A stretch of DNA of 64,000 nucleotides from Roseovarius faecimaris (GCF_009762325.1 NZ_CP034348.1:2300501-2364500), one strand, 5' to 3'. Counted from the first letter of the stretch, positions 25,491 to 34,273 are shown. Translations and numbers: made by a program. The notes: generated by a model from the sequence alone, not told the origin.

Positions 25491-26903
25491 ATGGCCGGCA
25501 AAGTGCTTTTGGTCGATGATGTGTCAACCAACAGGATCATCCTGAAGGTCAAACTCTCAGCGGCTTATTGCAATGTGATCCAGGCCGCCAGCGTGGCGGA
25601 AGCGCAGGCGGTGATCGCCATCAACCGGCCTGACCTGATCCTGCTCAGCGGACGGCTGGCAACGGGGTCTGCCGCGCGAGAGCTGATGCGGGCGGCGACG
25701 GAGGGGACCGCGCTGAGTATCCCGGTGGTCATTCTGACCGAGAATCAGGACAAAACCTTTCGCATCCAGGCATTGACGGACGGGGTCGCGGAAGTGATCA
25801 CCTCTCCCTCGCAGGAAAATTTCCTGCTGGCCCGGCTGCGCAGCCTGCTGCGCGCCCAGCAGGAGGCCGACGCCCTGCCGCAGCACAAGATCGCCGTGCA
25901 GGCCCTGGGCTTTGCCGATCCGCAGAGCGCGTTCAGCCCGCCGGCCGCGATCACCCTGATCACGGATGACCCCGGTGCGGGGCGGCGCCTGACCACGGCA
26001 CTGAGCCCGTTGCTTGCTCATCCGCTTCAGGTGACCGATGCCGATCAGCTTCGTGCCTCCCGCCCCGCGCAACGCAAAGACCGGCCGGTTTCGGACCTCA
26101 TGATCGCAGATCTGCGCGGACAAACGCGCGAAGACGCCGTGCGTCGCATGACCGATTTCAACGCGATGGTCGGCGGACGCAACTGTCCGGTGCTGCCACT
26201 GGTTGCACATACGGCGCAGGATGTGGCGGCAACGCTTCTCGATATCGGCGCGCGCGATGTGTTCTTTGACGACATGCGACCCGAAGAACTGGCGCTGCGG
26301 ATCGGGGTTCAACTGAAGCAGAAACACGCGCATGAGCAGATGCGCCACCAGATCAAGGACAGCCTGCAAGCGGCGGTGACAGATCCGCTGACCGGTCTCT
26401 ATAACCGGCGTTACGCCCTGTCGTTCCTGAAATGCCTGCTGTCGGAGAAAGAGCATGCCGAGCGCAGCTTTGCCGTCATGGTGGCCGATCTGGATCATTT
26501 CAAGCAGATCAACGACACCTATGGGCACGGGGCTGGCGATCAGGTGCTCGCCCATGTGGCCAAGACGCTGACCGCCAATCTGAGGGCGCAGGACCTTGTG
26601 GCGCGGATCGGCGGGGAGGAGTTTCTGATCATTACGCCGGATGTCACCCGCCGCGACGCCCATCGCATCGCGCAGGAGCTGTGCGGCGCGATCTCGTCAA
26701 TGGCGCCTATCCTGCCCGGGCAGCGCCGCCCGATCAAGGTCACGACCAGCATCGGCGTGACCATTGCAAGCCCGGGGCACAAGACCGGCATGACCAGTGA
26801 CATACAGACACGTAGCCTTCTGGAACTGGCAGACCGCGCACTTTACACCTCCAAGGCGGAAGGGCGAAACACCGTCACGTTCAGCGAAAAAAGCGCCGCG
26901 TAA
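25491..26903 (+). CDS. PleD-like diguanylate cyclase with degenerate receiver domain
   Basis: The 470-residue protein has the REC-REC-GGDEF layout of PleD. REC1 keeps the acidic pair (LLVDDVS, Asp9-Asp10). The phospho-acceptor position, Asp53 in PleD, is Ser (PDLILLS), and the conserved switch Lys is replaced (ITSPSQ). REC2 (about residues 150-295) is a pseudo-receiver. The cyclase domain is intact: DPLTGLYNRRY, ARIGGEEFLII, and an RxxD inhibitory site (RAQD). It synthesises c-di-GMP, probably not switched by phosphorylation of REC1. ATG 25491 follows a purine-rich GAAAGGCAGG. Confidence 0.9.
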   Translation: MAGKVLLVDDVSTNRIILKVKLSAAYCNVIQAASVAEAQAVIAINRPDLILLSGRLATGSAARELMRAATEGTALSIPVVILTENQDKTFRIQALTDGVAEVITSPSQENFLLARLRSLLRAQQEADALPQHKIAVQALGFADPQSAFSPPAAITLITDDPGAGRRLTTALSPLLAHPLQVTDADQLRASRPAQRKDRPVSDLMIADLRGQTREDAVRRMTDFNAMVGGRNCPVLPLVAHTAQDVAATLLDIGARDVFFDDMRPEELALRIGVQLKQKHAHEQMRHQIKDSLQAAVTDPLTGLYNRRYALSFLKCLLSEKEHAERSFAVMVADLDHFKQINDTYGHGAGDQVLAHVAKTLTANLRAQDLVARIGGEEFLIITPDVTRRDAHRIAQELCGAISSMAPILPGQRRPIKVTTSIGVTIASPGHKTGMTSDIQTRSLLELADRALYTSKAEGRNTVTFSEKSAA

Positions 26904-26978
26904 ACCAACCGGCCCCTGACCTGAGAGATCGGAAACAGCCCGGGCGGGCGCAACCGCAAAAGGCTGCTGCGCGCGGCT

Positions 26979-27458
26979 TCAGCGGGATTTGCGGCGGTCG
27001 AGCCCGTCCTGCAGACGGTCGGCATAGGCGGCGCGGGCCGCAGGGGCCATGCTGGCCAGCCGGTCGAGAAGCAAGCTCTGCCCCAGAGCAAGCCGGTCCG
27101 TCAGGTGGCCGCGCTGCGCGGCCATCAGCGCTTCGGCGGCGTCCCGGTCGAACTCTTCCTTGCGCAGCTCGGTGATCAGTGCGGCGATCGTGGCATGACG
27201 CTCGGCGCGGTTTCCGCCCTCGCCTCGGGAGGCCGCGCGCATCTGGCGGCCGATCGCATGGCGGTCGGCATCGTCGAGCGCGCGCGTCATCGGGCCGCCA
27301 AGCTGCTCGATCCGGCTCATGTGATGCGGCCCATGCTTGCCCCATTTCATCGCCCAGCCGCCGATCAGACCAAGGATCAGCAGGTTGAACGCCAGGGACA
27401 CCACCAGAAGCACCCGCAGCCAGCGGGACATGGGGCGGGATGCGGCCGTTTCCGTCAT
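26979..27458 (-). CDS. Periplasmic heavy-metal sensor-like protein (CnrX/ZraP-type)
   Basis: The 159-residue protein has one N-terminal membrane segment (VLLVVSLAFNLLILGLIGGW, about 16-35) and a helical periplasmic part with a His-containing stretch KHGPHHMSR and long amphipathic helices. This is the layout of the heavy-metal-resistance sensor family that includes CnrX. The gene overlaps the end of the next membrane protein by one base and is third in a sigma factor/membrane protein/sensor operon, strongly reminiscent of the CnrYXH regulatory set. The metal, if any, is unknown. Confidence 0.8.
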   Translation of the reverse strand: MTETAASRPMSRWLRVLLVVSLAFNLLILGLIGGWAMKWGKHGPHHMSRIEQLGGPMTRALDDADRHAIGRQMRAASRGEGGNRAERHATIAALITELRKEEFDRDAAEALMAAQRGHLTDRLALGQSLLLDRLASMAPAARAAYADRLQDGLDRRKSR

Positions 27459-27835
27459 CAGAGCGCCTCCTCGGCAAGGTCAAACGCGCCGTCAGGGCTG
27501 AGATCGATAATGTAGGCGTCACTTTCGCTGCCGAAATAGCTCTCGGCGGCGAAGGCCACCGTGCTGGGCGGATAGACCCCGATCCAGACCCCCGCCATCG
27601 TCGCCGTGGCCAGCCCGCCAAAGGCGGGCCATCCGCCCAGGCCCTGCCAGAGCTGAGAGAGCCAGCCGGGTTGCGGCGCATCCGGCGGCGGGGCCAAAGC
27701 GGGGGCCGGGGCCTGAGCGGCAATCGCATCCTGCGCGATCCGCTCCAGCAGCGCCGCAGAGGGTGCGGGCGCCGTGGTCCGGGCGGCGTTGAAATAGGCT
27801 TCAAGCCCGTCGTCTTGCGTCATGTCATCCGTCAT
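27458..27835 (-). CDS. Small membrane protein, candidate anti-sigma factor
   Basis: About 125 residues. ATG 27835 lies inside the sigma-factor gene end (11-base overlap). The N-terminal half is cytosolic and Ala/Pro-rich, followed by one likely membrane segment (WPAFGGLATATMAGVWIGV, about residues 70-95) and a short acidic periplasmic tail. No family motif was recognised. A single-pass protein encoded between an ECF sigma factor and a periplasmic metal sensor is in the position and size class of CnrY-type anti-sigma factors. The function is inferred from context only. Confidence 0.6.
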   Translation of the reverse strand: MTDDMTQDDGLEAYFNAARTTAPAPSAALLERIAQDAIAAQAPAPALAPPPDAPQPGWLSQLWQGLGGWPAFGGLATATMAGVWIGVYPPSTVAFAAESYFGSESDAYIIDLSPDGAFDLAEEAL

Positions 27836-28412
27836 CTTCAAACCCCAATGCGTCCTTTTGCCCTTTGAGGGCCGCCGTCAGCGCCCGCTTGCCGCGGGCG
27901 TTCAGGCTTTCCACGGCGTCCACGCTGATATGCATGATCTCCGCGATCTCCGGGTTGGCCAGACCCTCTATGTGGCGCAGCACCACAGCCTGCCTTTGCC
28001 GCTCGGGCAAACCGTCCAGCGCCTTTTGCAGCGCCGCTGCCCGCGCCGCGTCCTGAAGCCGATCCGCGGCCGAGGCGGCCTCGTCCACAGGCTCGGGCGC
28101 AGCCTCCAGCGGGGCCGAGCGGGCGCGGCGCAGCCGGTCGGTGCACAGGTTGGCGACCACGCGATAGAGCCAGGTCGTCACCCGCGCCTCGCCCTGCCGC
28201 CACTCCGGCGCGATCTTCCATAGCCGCAGCATGGCTTCCTGTGCCACATCTTCCGCCTCCGCCGCGTTGCCCAGAAGCCGGTAGGCATGGGCATGCACCC
28301 TTGGGGTGAGCCTCAGCGTCAGAGCCCGCGCCGCCGCCTCATCGCCATTGGCGTAGAGCACCAGCAAGGCGTCATCCGCCATCTCGCTCATCGTGTCAAA
28401 GGGCATGTCCAT
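27825..28412 (-). CDS. ECF-family RNA polymerase sigma factor
   Basis: The 195-residue protein has sigma region 2 (AYRLLGNAAEAEDVAQEAMLRLWK, then TTWLYRVVANLCTDRLRR) and region 4 (LPERQRQAVVLRHIEGLANPEIAEIM with SVDAVESLNARGKRAL). No region 3 is present, as expected for ECF factors. It is the first gene of the operon with the candidate anti-sigma and sensor proteins and probably drives its own operon and envelope or metal-stress genes. Confidence 0.9.
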   Translation of the reverse strand: MDMPFDTMSEMADDALLVLYANGDEAAARALTLRLTPRVHAHAYRLLGNAAEAEDVAQEAMLRLWKIAPEWRQGEARVTTWLYRVVANLCTDRLRRARSAPLEAAPEPVDEAASAADRLQDAARAAALQKALDGLPERQRQAVVLRHIEGLANPEIAEIMHISVDAVESLNARGKRALTAALKGQKDALGFEDDG

Positions 28413-28473
28413 CCTTCGGGCCTAGCGCTGATGGTGCGGCGTGGCAATGCGCAGCACCGCACCGGCGCGGTGA

Positions 28474-28941
28474 TCAGCCGTCGTTGTTCATGCCGCGATG
28501 CTTGCCGCGCATCATCTGCATCGACTCGAATTCCTCCTTCGAGATCGCTCCGTCCCCGTCGGTATCCACCCGGGACATCATCATGCCCATGCGGCCATCT
28601 TTCATCTCGTCCATGGCAAGCTGGCCGTCGCCGTTGGCATCATGGCGCTTCATCATGTGCGAGATCCGCTTCTCGATCCGCTTGTTGGCCTTCTCCTGCA
28701 TGAAGCTGCGCATCTCGTCCTCGCTCAGAAGCCCGTCGCCATTGGCATCCTGACGGGAAAAGCGGGCCTGCATATGCGCCTCCATCTCCGCCTGGGTGAT
28801 CATGCCGTCGCTGTTCGCGTCGAGCTCTTCAAAGCTATGTTGGGGGCGATGCTTGCCAGGGCCGGTGCCATCGCCCGCGGACAGGGCGCCGCCTGCGGCG
28901 ATCGAAATGGCAAGGGTGGTCAAAAGAACGGAATGTTGCAT
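28474..28941 (-). CDS. Secreted EF-hand protein
   Basis: The 155-residue protein has a signal peptide (about residues 1-22, ...AAGGALSA). Four EF-hand loops are readable: DANSDGMITQAE, DANGDGLLSEDE, DANGDGQLAMDE and DTDGDGAISKEE. It is therefore a predicted periplasmic calcium- or metal-binding protein. It is upstream of the ECF sigma gene on the same strand with 61 bases between them and may belong to the same regulon. Met-rich stretches near the third and fourth loops (KDGRMGMMMSRV, FESMQMMRGK) are unusual and could bind soft metals. Confidence 0.85.
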   Translation of the reverse strand: MQHSVLLTTLAISIAAGGALSAGDGTGPGKHRPQHSFEELDANSDGMITQAEMEAHMQARFSRQDANGDGLLSEDEMRSFMQEKANKRIEKRISHMMKRHDANGDGQLAMDEMKDGRMGMMMSRVDTDGDGAISKEEFESMQMMRGKHRGMNNDG

Positions 28942-29179
28942 GTCTGCCTCATTATTTCAGGTGCTGTCAGAGTGTGACGGCCTTCTTTCCCGGCCGTCTG
29001 ATAGCTCTTACGCAGAGCGGCCGGATATCCGTCGCAGAAACGTCATCTTTGCAAAAGCAAGCCTCGATTGCGCGACATCGGGACGCGGGGCCGTTTGTCA
29101 TCTTCTTTTCGAAAGACAGATCACGCACGATGCGATAGCAGGCCCCGCAAGAGGGCCGCGTCCACATATGGGAAAAGAA

Positions 29180-29569
29180 ATGTCCGATCATACTCATAGC
29201 TCCGCCGAGCGGCCCCTTTGGCCATCGGTCTGGAGGGGCTTTCGCCGCAAATGCCCGAATTGCGGGTCCGGCCCCATGCTCAAGAGCTATCTGAAGGTGC
29301 GTGACACCTGCACCGTCTGCCGCGAAGAGCTCAGCCATCACCGCGCCGACGATGGACCGGCCTATCTGACGATTCTGATCGTGGGGCATATCATGGCGCC
29401 GGCGCTGCATATGGCGTTCACCCGGTGGCGGCCCGATCCGCTGGTGCTGTTTACGGTCTTTGCTATTGGAAGTGTCGGATTGTCGCTTTACCTTCTGCCC
29501 CGATTGAAAGGGGCGATCGTCGGTTTCCAATGGGCCCGGCACCTGCACGGGTTCAGCCAGGGCACCTGA
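29180..29569 (+). CDS. DUF983 membrane protein
   Basis: About 129 residues from ATG 29180 (GGAAAAGAA just upstream); ATG 29168 adds four residues and is possible. The DUF983 signature is clear: RGFRRKCPNCGSGPML, then CTVCREELSHHRADDGPAY, i.e. two CxxC pairs before two membrane helices (LTILIVGHIMAPALHMAF and LVLFTVFAIGSVGLSLYL). The family is common in alphaproteobacteria near cytochrome oxidase or Nudix genes. Here a Nudix gene follows 25 bases later. Biochemical function is unknown. Confidence 0.85.
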   Translation: MSDHTHSSAERPLWPSVWRGFRRKCPNCGSGPMLKSYLKVRDTCTVCREELSHHRADDGPAYLTILIVGHIMAPALHMAFTRWRPDPLVLFTVFAIGSVGLSLYLLPRLKGAIVGFQWARHLHGFSQGT

Positions 29570-29594
29570 CCCTTTCGCCAGCGAAGGGGCATTG

Positions 29595-30296
29595 ATGACC
29601 ATCGACAAGACCGCCATACGCGACGCAGCGACCGTGATCGTGCTGCGCGACGGGGCAACCGATCCGCATGTCCTGATGGGCCAGCGCGGGGCACAGGCGG
29701 CCTTCATGCCCAACAAGTTCGTCTTTCCCGGCGGGGCGGTGGACGCCGCCGATGCGCAGGTTCGGCTTGCCCGCGGCTTGCCGGCGCTCTGCGCGGAACG
29801 GTTGGAAGAAGACAGCCGCCGCGCGCCGGATCAGCTTGCCGTGGCCGCGATCCGGGAGCTTTGGGAAGAAACCGGGCTGATCCTCGGCGAACCCGGCTCC
29901 TGGGATGGGCAGGTGCCCGAGGATTGGGTGGAATTTGCCGAGGCAGGGTATCTGCCGGTGGCCCATGCGCTGCAATTCGTCTTCCGCGCCATCACCCCCC
30001 CGGGGCGCCCGCGCCGCTTCGACGCGCGGTTTTTCCTGATAGATGCCGGTGAGATCTCCAGCGACCTGGACGATTTCTCCCGTGCGCAGGAAGAGCTGAG
30101 CCACCTGCAATGGGTGCCGCTGGCCAAGGCACGACATGACTATGACCTGCCGTTTATCACCGAGGTCGTTCTGGCCGAGGTGGAGGCGCGCGCCCATGAT
30201 CCCGCGCCCCCGGCTTCGGTCCCGTTCTTCCGCAACGATGACGAGGCCAGCCTGTTCATTCGCCTGCGCGGCTATGCGCCCCGCTCGGACGAGTAG
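29595..30296 (+). CDS. NUDIX hydrolase
   Basis: The 233-residue protein starts at ATG 29595; an adjacent TTG is ignored. It carries the Nudix helix AIRELWEETGLIL and an early FVFPGGAVD strand typical of NUDT7/CoA- or NDP-sugar-type Nudix proteins. The enzyme hydrolyses a nucleoside diphosphate linked to another moiety; the substrate is not predictable. It converges on the EamA gene at 30327, and the intervening bases form a repeated palindrome that includes its stop codon. Confidence 0.85.
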   Translation: MTIDKTAIRDAATVIVLRDGATDPHVLMGQRGAQAAFMPNKFVFPGGAVDAADAQVRLARGLPALCAERLEEDSRRAPDQLAVAAIRELWEETGLILGEPGSWDGQVPEDWVEFAEAGYLPVAHALQFVFRAITPPGRPRRFDARFFLIDAGEISSDLDDFSRAQEELSHLQWVPLAKARHDYDLPFITEVVLAEVEARAHDPAPPASVPFFRNDDEASLFIRLRGYAPRSDE

Positions 30297-30329
30297 CGAG
30301 GCCGCCCAACCAGGGCGGACGAGCGGCTA
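30294..30329. repeat. Palindromic convergent-stop element, copy 1
   Basis: A 36-base element starts with the TAG stop of the Nudix gene (TAGCG) and ends with GCGGCTA, whose CTA is the reversed TAG stop of the EamA gene. Inside, CCGCCC (30303-30307 region) pairs with GGGCGG (30313-30318). About 27 of 36 positions match the copy at 44214-44248, which lies between another convergent pair in exactly the same way. A bidirectional terminator role is likely. Confidence 0.65.
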
Positions 30330-31229
30330 ACCCAGCACCACCAGAACCAGGATGCTGGCGGTCAGCAGGCCGATGCCCCAGTATTCCCGCGCGGTGATCT
30401 TCTCCTTGAAGAACAGCACAGAGGCCAGCATGGAAAAAATCACCTCCACCTGCCCCACGGCAAACACATAGGCCGCGTTCTGCAGGGTGAAGGCGGTGAA
30501 CCAGCTCAGCGATCCAGCCATCGACGTCACCCCCATCCAGATCGCCCGCCCCCGCGCGGCCCAGACGCGGGTCAGCTCCCCCGGCTCGCGCCAGCGCAGC
30601 CAGGCGGCCATCGCCAGCGTCTGGGACAGCGTGACCATCGAAAGGGTCGTTGCCGAACGGACAAGCGCCATGTCGCTGTCGATCTCAAGGGTCGCCCCGC
30701 GATAGGCCACGGCGGAGATCGCAAAGAACGTTCCAGAGAGCAGCCCGAGACCTGCCGCGCGATTGGCAAGGCGGCGCAGGCCGCGCGCTGCGCTTTCGGG
30801 CGCGTCAGAAAGCACCAGCACGCCCACCAGCCCGATCACGATAGCGACAAGACCGGGCAGGCTCACCCGGTCGCCCAGAACCAGAAGGCCGACGATAACT
30901 GTCTGAATCACTTCGGTTTTCTTGAAGGTGATGCCCACGGCAAAGTTGCGCTGCGCAAACAACAGCACAACACAGAGCGTGGCCAGGATCTGCGCCAGCC
31001 CGCCGGTCAGGGCATAGACCCAGAAAAGCCCGCTCAGGGCCGGCCAGTCCGCCCCGAACCAGGCCAGAACCCCCCACGCGAAGGCAAGCGCGAAGGGCGC
31101 GGCGTAAAGAAACCGCGCAAAGGTTGCCCCGCCCGCTGACAGAGTGCCCATGCTGAGCGTTTTCTGCAGCATGAAGCGCAGGGTCTGGAACCCGGCGGCG
31201 GCAACCGAGATGACAATCCAGGCGTCCAA
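30327..31229 (-). CDS. EamA/DMT-family transporter
   Basis: About 300 residues with ten membrane helices. No ATG is available at the N-terminus. TTG 31229 gives MDAWIVISVAAAGFQTLRFMLQK, which fits the usual start of this subfamily and leaves the upstream aldo/keto reductase gene intact. A TTG at 31271 would overlap it by 38 bases. The C-terminus FFKEKITAREYWGIGLLTASILVLV is typical EamA. It probably forms an operon with the reductase; the substrate is unknown. Confidence 0.82.
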   Translation of the reverse strand: MDAWIVISVAAAGFQTLRFMLQKTLSMGTLSAGGATFARFLYAAPFALAFAWGVLAWFGADWPALSGLFWVYALTGGLAQILATLCVVLLFAQRNFAVGITFKKTEVIQTVIVGLLVLGDRVSLPGLVAIVIGLVGVLVLSDAPESAARGLRRLANRAAGLGLLSGTFFAISAVAYRGATLEIDSDMALVRSATTLSMVTLSQTLAMAAWLRWREPGELTRVWAARGRAIWMGVTSMAGSLSWFTAFTLQNAAYVFAVGQVEVIFSMLASVLFFKEKITAREYWGIGLLTASILVLVVLG

Positions 31230-31233
31230 GGGG

Positions 31234-32277
31234 TCAGTACGGCATAGGGTGGTCGCGATGGGTCTCGTCAAGCTCTTTCAGAAGCTCATCGGAGAGGGTC
31301 AGCTCCGCCGCGCCGAGCAGGTGTTCGAGCTGTGCAAGCCGCGTCGCACCGAAGATGGCCGAGCACATGAAGGGCCGTGTCAGGCACCAGGCCAGCGCCA
31401 TCTGCGCCGGGTCCAGCCCATGTTTGGCGGCCACCTCCAGATAGGCCTCGACCGCCGCATGTGCACGGGGCCGGTTGCGCCCGCCCAGCTCCGGCACGAG
31501 CGACATGCGCGAGCCGTCCGGCACCTGCCCGCCGCGATACTTGCCGGTCAGCAGCCCGGCGGCCAGCGGAGAAAAGGCCAGCAGGCCCACATCCTCATTG
31601 ACGCTCAGCTCGGCCAGGTCGGTATCATAGAGGCGGCACATCAGGGAATATTCGTTCTGGATCGAGGCCACGCGCGGCCCGCCCGCCTCATGCGCGATGC
31701 GCAGCCATTCGGAGGTGCCCCAGGCACTTTCATTGGACAGACCAAACGCGCGGATCGTGCCACGTGCCACTTCGCGCTGCAGCGCCTCCAGCGCCTCATG
31801 CATATGTGCGCGGGTCTCCTCGCGGTTCTGACCGGACGGATCAAAGCGCCAGTTCTGCCGGAACATATAGCTGCCGCGATTAGGCCAGTGGAACTGGTAG
31901 AGGTCGATCACATCGGTTTGCAGCCGCCTGAGCGAGCCTTCGATCGCCTCGGGGATGGTCCGGGCCGAGATCGGCGCCCCGTCACGCGCGCCCTTGTAGC
32001 CTTCGCCCGAATGTTTGGTCGCAAGCACCACTTCGCCGCGCCGCCCGCTGCGGGCGATCCACTGGCCGATGATCTCTTCGGTGCGTCCGGTGGTCTCGGG
32101 ACTGAGCGGGTTGACCGGATACATTTCGGCCGTGTCGATGAAGTCGATGCCCCGATCAAGAGCGAGGTCGATCTGTGCATGGGCCTCTTCGGTCGACGTC
32201 TGGGTGCCGAAGGTCATCGTCCCGAGGCAAAGCACACTCACATCGATACCGGTGCGCCCCAATTGTTTTCGTTGCAT
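31234..32277 (-). CDS. Aldo/keto reductase (Tas-like)
   Basis: The 347-residue TIM-barrel protein has the AKR catalytic residues: Asp/Tyr in FIDTAEMYPVNP, Lys in VLATKHSGEG and His in YQFHWPNRG. The start LGTMTFGTQTSTEEAHAQID and the EMYPVNP motif match E. coli Tas and its relatives. It reduces aldehydes or ketones with NADPH; the physiological substrate is unknown. It is divergent from the YceI gene across 144 bases. Confidence 0.9.
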   Translation of the reverse strand: MQRKQLGRTGIDVSVLCLGTMTFGTQTSTEEAHAQIDLALDRGIDFIDTAEMYPVNPLSPETTGRTEEIIGQWIARSGRRGEVVLATKHSGEGYKGARDGAPISARTIPEAIEGSLRRLQTDVIDLYQFHWPNRGSYMFRQNWRFDPSGQNREETRAHMHEALEALQREVARGTIRAFGLSNESAWGTSEWLRIAHEAGGPRVASIQNEYSLMCRLYDTDLAELSVNEDVGLLAFSPLAAGLLTGKYRGGQVPDGSRMSLVPELGGRNRPRAHAAVEAYLEVAAKHGLDPAQMALAWCLTRPFMCSAIFGATRLAQLEHLLGAAELTLSDELLKELDETHRDHPMPY

Positions 32278-32421
32278 TTTCTGCCCCCTGATGATGGTCT
32301 GGGCTCAATCTACAGGCTTTCGCAGCGGCGTCACCCCGAAAGGTGACCGCGCAGGCGTCACGCAGATGTGTCGCACCTTCGGCCCGGCATGGCGTATGAA
32401 GGAAAAGGGAGGTTGCCCGCC

Positions 32422-32976
32422 ATGCGCATGCTTTGCCTGCTTCTGATATGTCTTGCCGGGGCCGCGCTGGCCGACGCGGAGCGATATACGCTCGATGCGG
32501 CGCGCTCGCAGGTGGGGTTTTCCTACCTCTTCGAAGGCGCGCCCAGGGACGGAACAATGCCGGTGCAATCCGCCCGGATCCTGCTTGATCTCGACAATCT
32601 GCCCGCAAGCGAGGTTGAGGTGACGCTGGATGCGCGCCGCGCCAAGGCCGGGTTTGTCTTTGCCACCGAGGCGATGAAAAGCCCGGAGGTTCTGGACGTG
32701 GCGCGCCACCCGGTGATCCGGTTCCGGTCAACGCAGTTTCGCGGCGATCTGCGCGGGGCGACGGTGACCGGCGACCTGACGGTGCGGGGCATCACCCGGC
32801 CTGTCACCCTGCGCGCCGAACTATACCGCCAGCGCGGCACACAGGCCGGGGACCGCAGCAGGCTGACGGTGCTTCTGACCGGCACGATTGATCGCAACGA
32901 CTTTGGCGCGAGCGGCTATCCGGGGCTTGTCGGCCCGCAGATCGGCCTGCGCATCCTGGCGCGGATCACGCGCTAA
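32422..32976 (+). CDS. YceI-family lipocalin-like periplasmic protein
   Basis: The 184-residue protein starts at ATG 32422 with a signal peptide (MRMLCLLLICLAGAALA). It is followed by the YceI beta-barrel pattern: YTLDAARSQVGFSYLF, LDVARHPVIRFRSTQF, VTGDLTVRGITRPVTL and the closing ...IDRNDFGASGYPGLVG...ILARI. YceI proteins bind isoprenoid-like lipids in the periplasm. GGAGG lies upstream (32409-32413). The next gene, an MFS transporter, starts 73 bases later on the same strand. Confidence 0.9.
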   Translation: MRMLCLLLICLAGAALADAERYTLDAARSQVGFSYLFEGAPRDGTMPVQSARILLDLDNLPASEVEVTLDARRAKAGFVFATEAMKSPEVLDVARHPVIRFRSTQFRGDLRGATVTGDLTVRGITRPVTLRAELYRQRGTQAGDRSRLTVLLTGTIDRNDFGASGYPGLVGPQIGLRILARITR

Positions 32977-33049
32977 CCCCGCGAAAACGACAGAAATTTG
33001 TCGGCTATGCGCAGACCGCCAGGGATCGAACTGTCAGATTGGGCGCGTA

Positions 33050-34273
33050 ATGCGGACACTTATTTCCTTCGGCTCGCTGTTTCTGGCGGTGATCTTGCTT
33101 CAGCTCTCCACGGGCGGCGTGGGGCCTCTGGACGCCATTTCAGGATTAACGCTGGATTTCTCCACGGCGCAGGTCGGTCTTCTGGGCTCGGCACATTTCA
33201 TGGGGTTTTTCATCGGCTGCTGGTGGGCGCCGCGCCTGATGGGCAGCGTCGGGCATTCCCGCGCCTTCGCGGCCTTCACCGCCGCCGGGGCGATCGGCCT
33301 TCTGGCACATATGCTGGTGATCGACCCTTACGCCTGGGCGCTGATGCGGGTCGCCTCGGGGGTCTGCGTGGCGGGCTGTTACACGGTGATCGAGGCCTGG
33401 CTTCAGGCCAAGGTCACCAACGAGACGCGCGGGCGGATGATGGGCAGCTACCGTGTGGCGGATATGAGCGCGTCGCTCGCTGCGCAAATGATGATCAGCG
33501 TGCTGGAGCCTGCCTCTTACGTCTCCTACAACATCCTTGCGCTTTTGTGCTGTGCGTCGCTTCTGCCTCTGACCCTGACCAAGGTGAGCCAACCCGAGAC
33601 GCCCGACGCGCCCCGCCTGCGCCCCGGGCTTGCGGTGGCCTGCTCGCCCCTGGCGGTCTTCGGCGTGATGGTGGCCGCCCTGTCCAGCGCCACATTCCGC
33701 ATGGTCGGTCCGATCTATGGTCAGCAGGTGGGCCTTGAACTGAACCAGATCGCCTATTTCCTGTCGGCCTTCGTGCTGGGCGGCGCGCTGGCGCAATACC
33801 CGGTGGGGTGGCTGTCGGACCGCTATGACAGGCGGCAGGTGCTGATCGGGCTGTCGGTGGCGGCGGTGCTGAGCTGTGCGGTGACGGCGCTCAGCCACGG
33901 GCTGCCCACCTCGGGCATCATGATCACGGCCTTCTTGTTCGGGCTCACAACCTTTCCGATCTATTCGGTCTCGGCCGCACATGCCCATGATTTTGCCGAT
34001 AGCTCTCAACGGGTCGAGCTGTCTGCCGCGCTGATGTTCTGGTACGCGATCGGGGCGATTGCGGCGCCGTTGGTGGCCTCGAAGCTGATGGAGTTGTTCG
34101 GCCCCTCCTCGATGTTCGCCATGATCGCCGTGGGGCATCTGGCGCTGGTGCTGTTCGGCCTCAGGCGGATGGGGGCGCGGCCCACGAAATCCGAGCGCAC
34201 CCGCTATATCTGGGCCCCGCGCACCAGTTTCCTGATCGGGCGGCTGACCCGCCATGACAGGGACGATGACTGA
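33050..34273 (+). CDS. MFS transporter
   Basis: About 407 residues from ATG 33050; the open frame extends further upstream but over non-conserved sequence. Twelve hydrophobic segments are visible. The MFS loop motif between helices 2 and 3 is degenerate (RLMGSVGHSRAF) and the copy between helices 8 and 9 is clear (GWLSDRYDRRQVLIG). It belongs to the YcaD/UMF-like MFS group by general look. Substrate unknown; inner membrane. Confidence 0.86.
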   Translation: MRTLISFGSLFLAVILLQLSTGGVGPLDAISGLTLDFSTAQVGLLGSAHFMGFFIGCWWAPRLMGSVGHSRAFAAFTAAGAIGLLAHMLVIDPYAWALMRVASGVCVAGCYTVIEAWLQAKVTNETRGRMMGSYRVADMSASLAAQMMISVLEPASYVSYNILALLCCASLLPLTLTKVSQPETPDAPRLRPGLAVACSPLAVFGVMVAALSSATFRMVGPIYGQQVGLELNQIAYFLSAFVLGGALAQYPVGWLSDRYDRRQVLIGLSVAAVLSCAVTALSHGLPTSGIMITAFLFGLTTFPIYSVSAAHAHDFADSSQRVELSAALMFWYAIGAIAAPLVASKLMELFGPSSMFAMIAVGHLALVLFGLRRMGARPTKSERTRYIWAPRTSFLIGRLTRHDRDDD

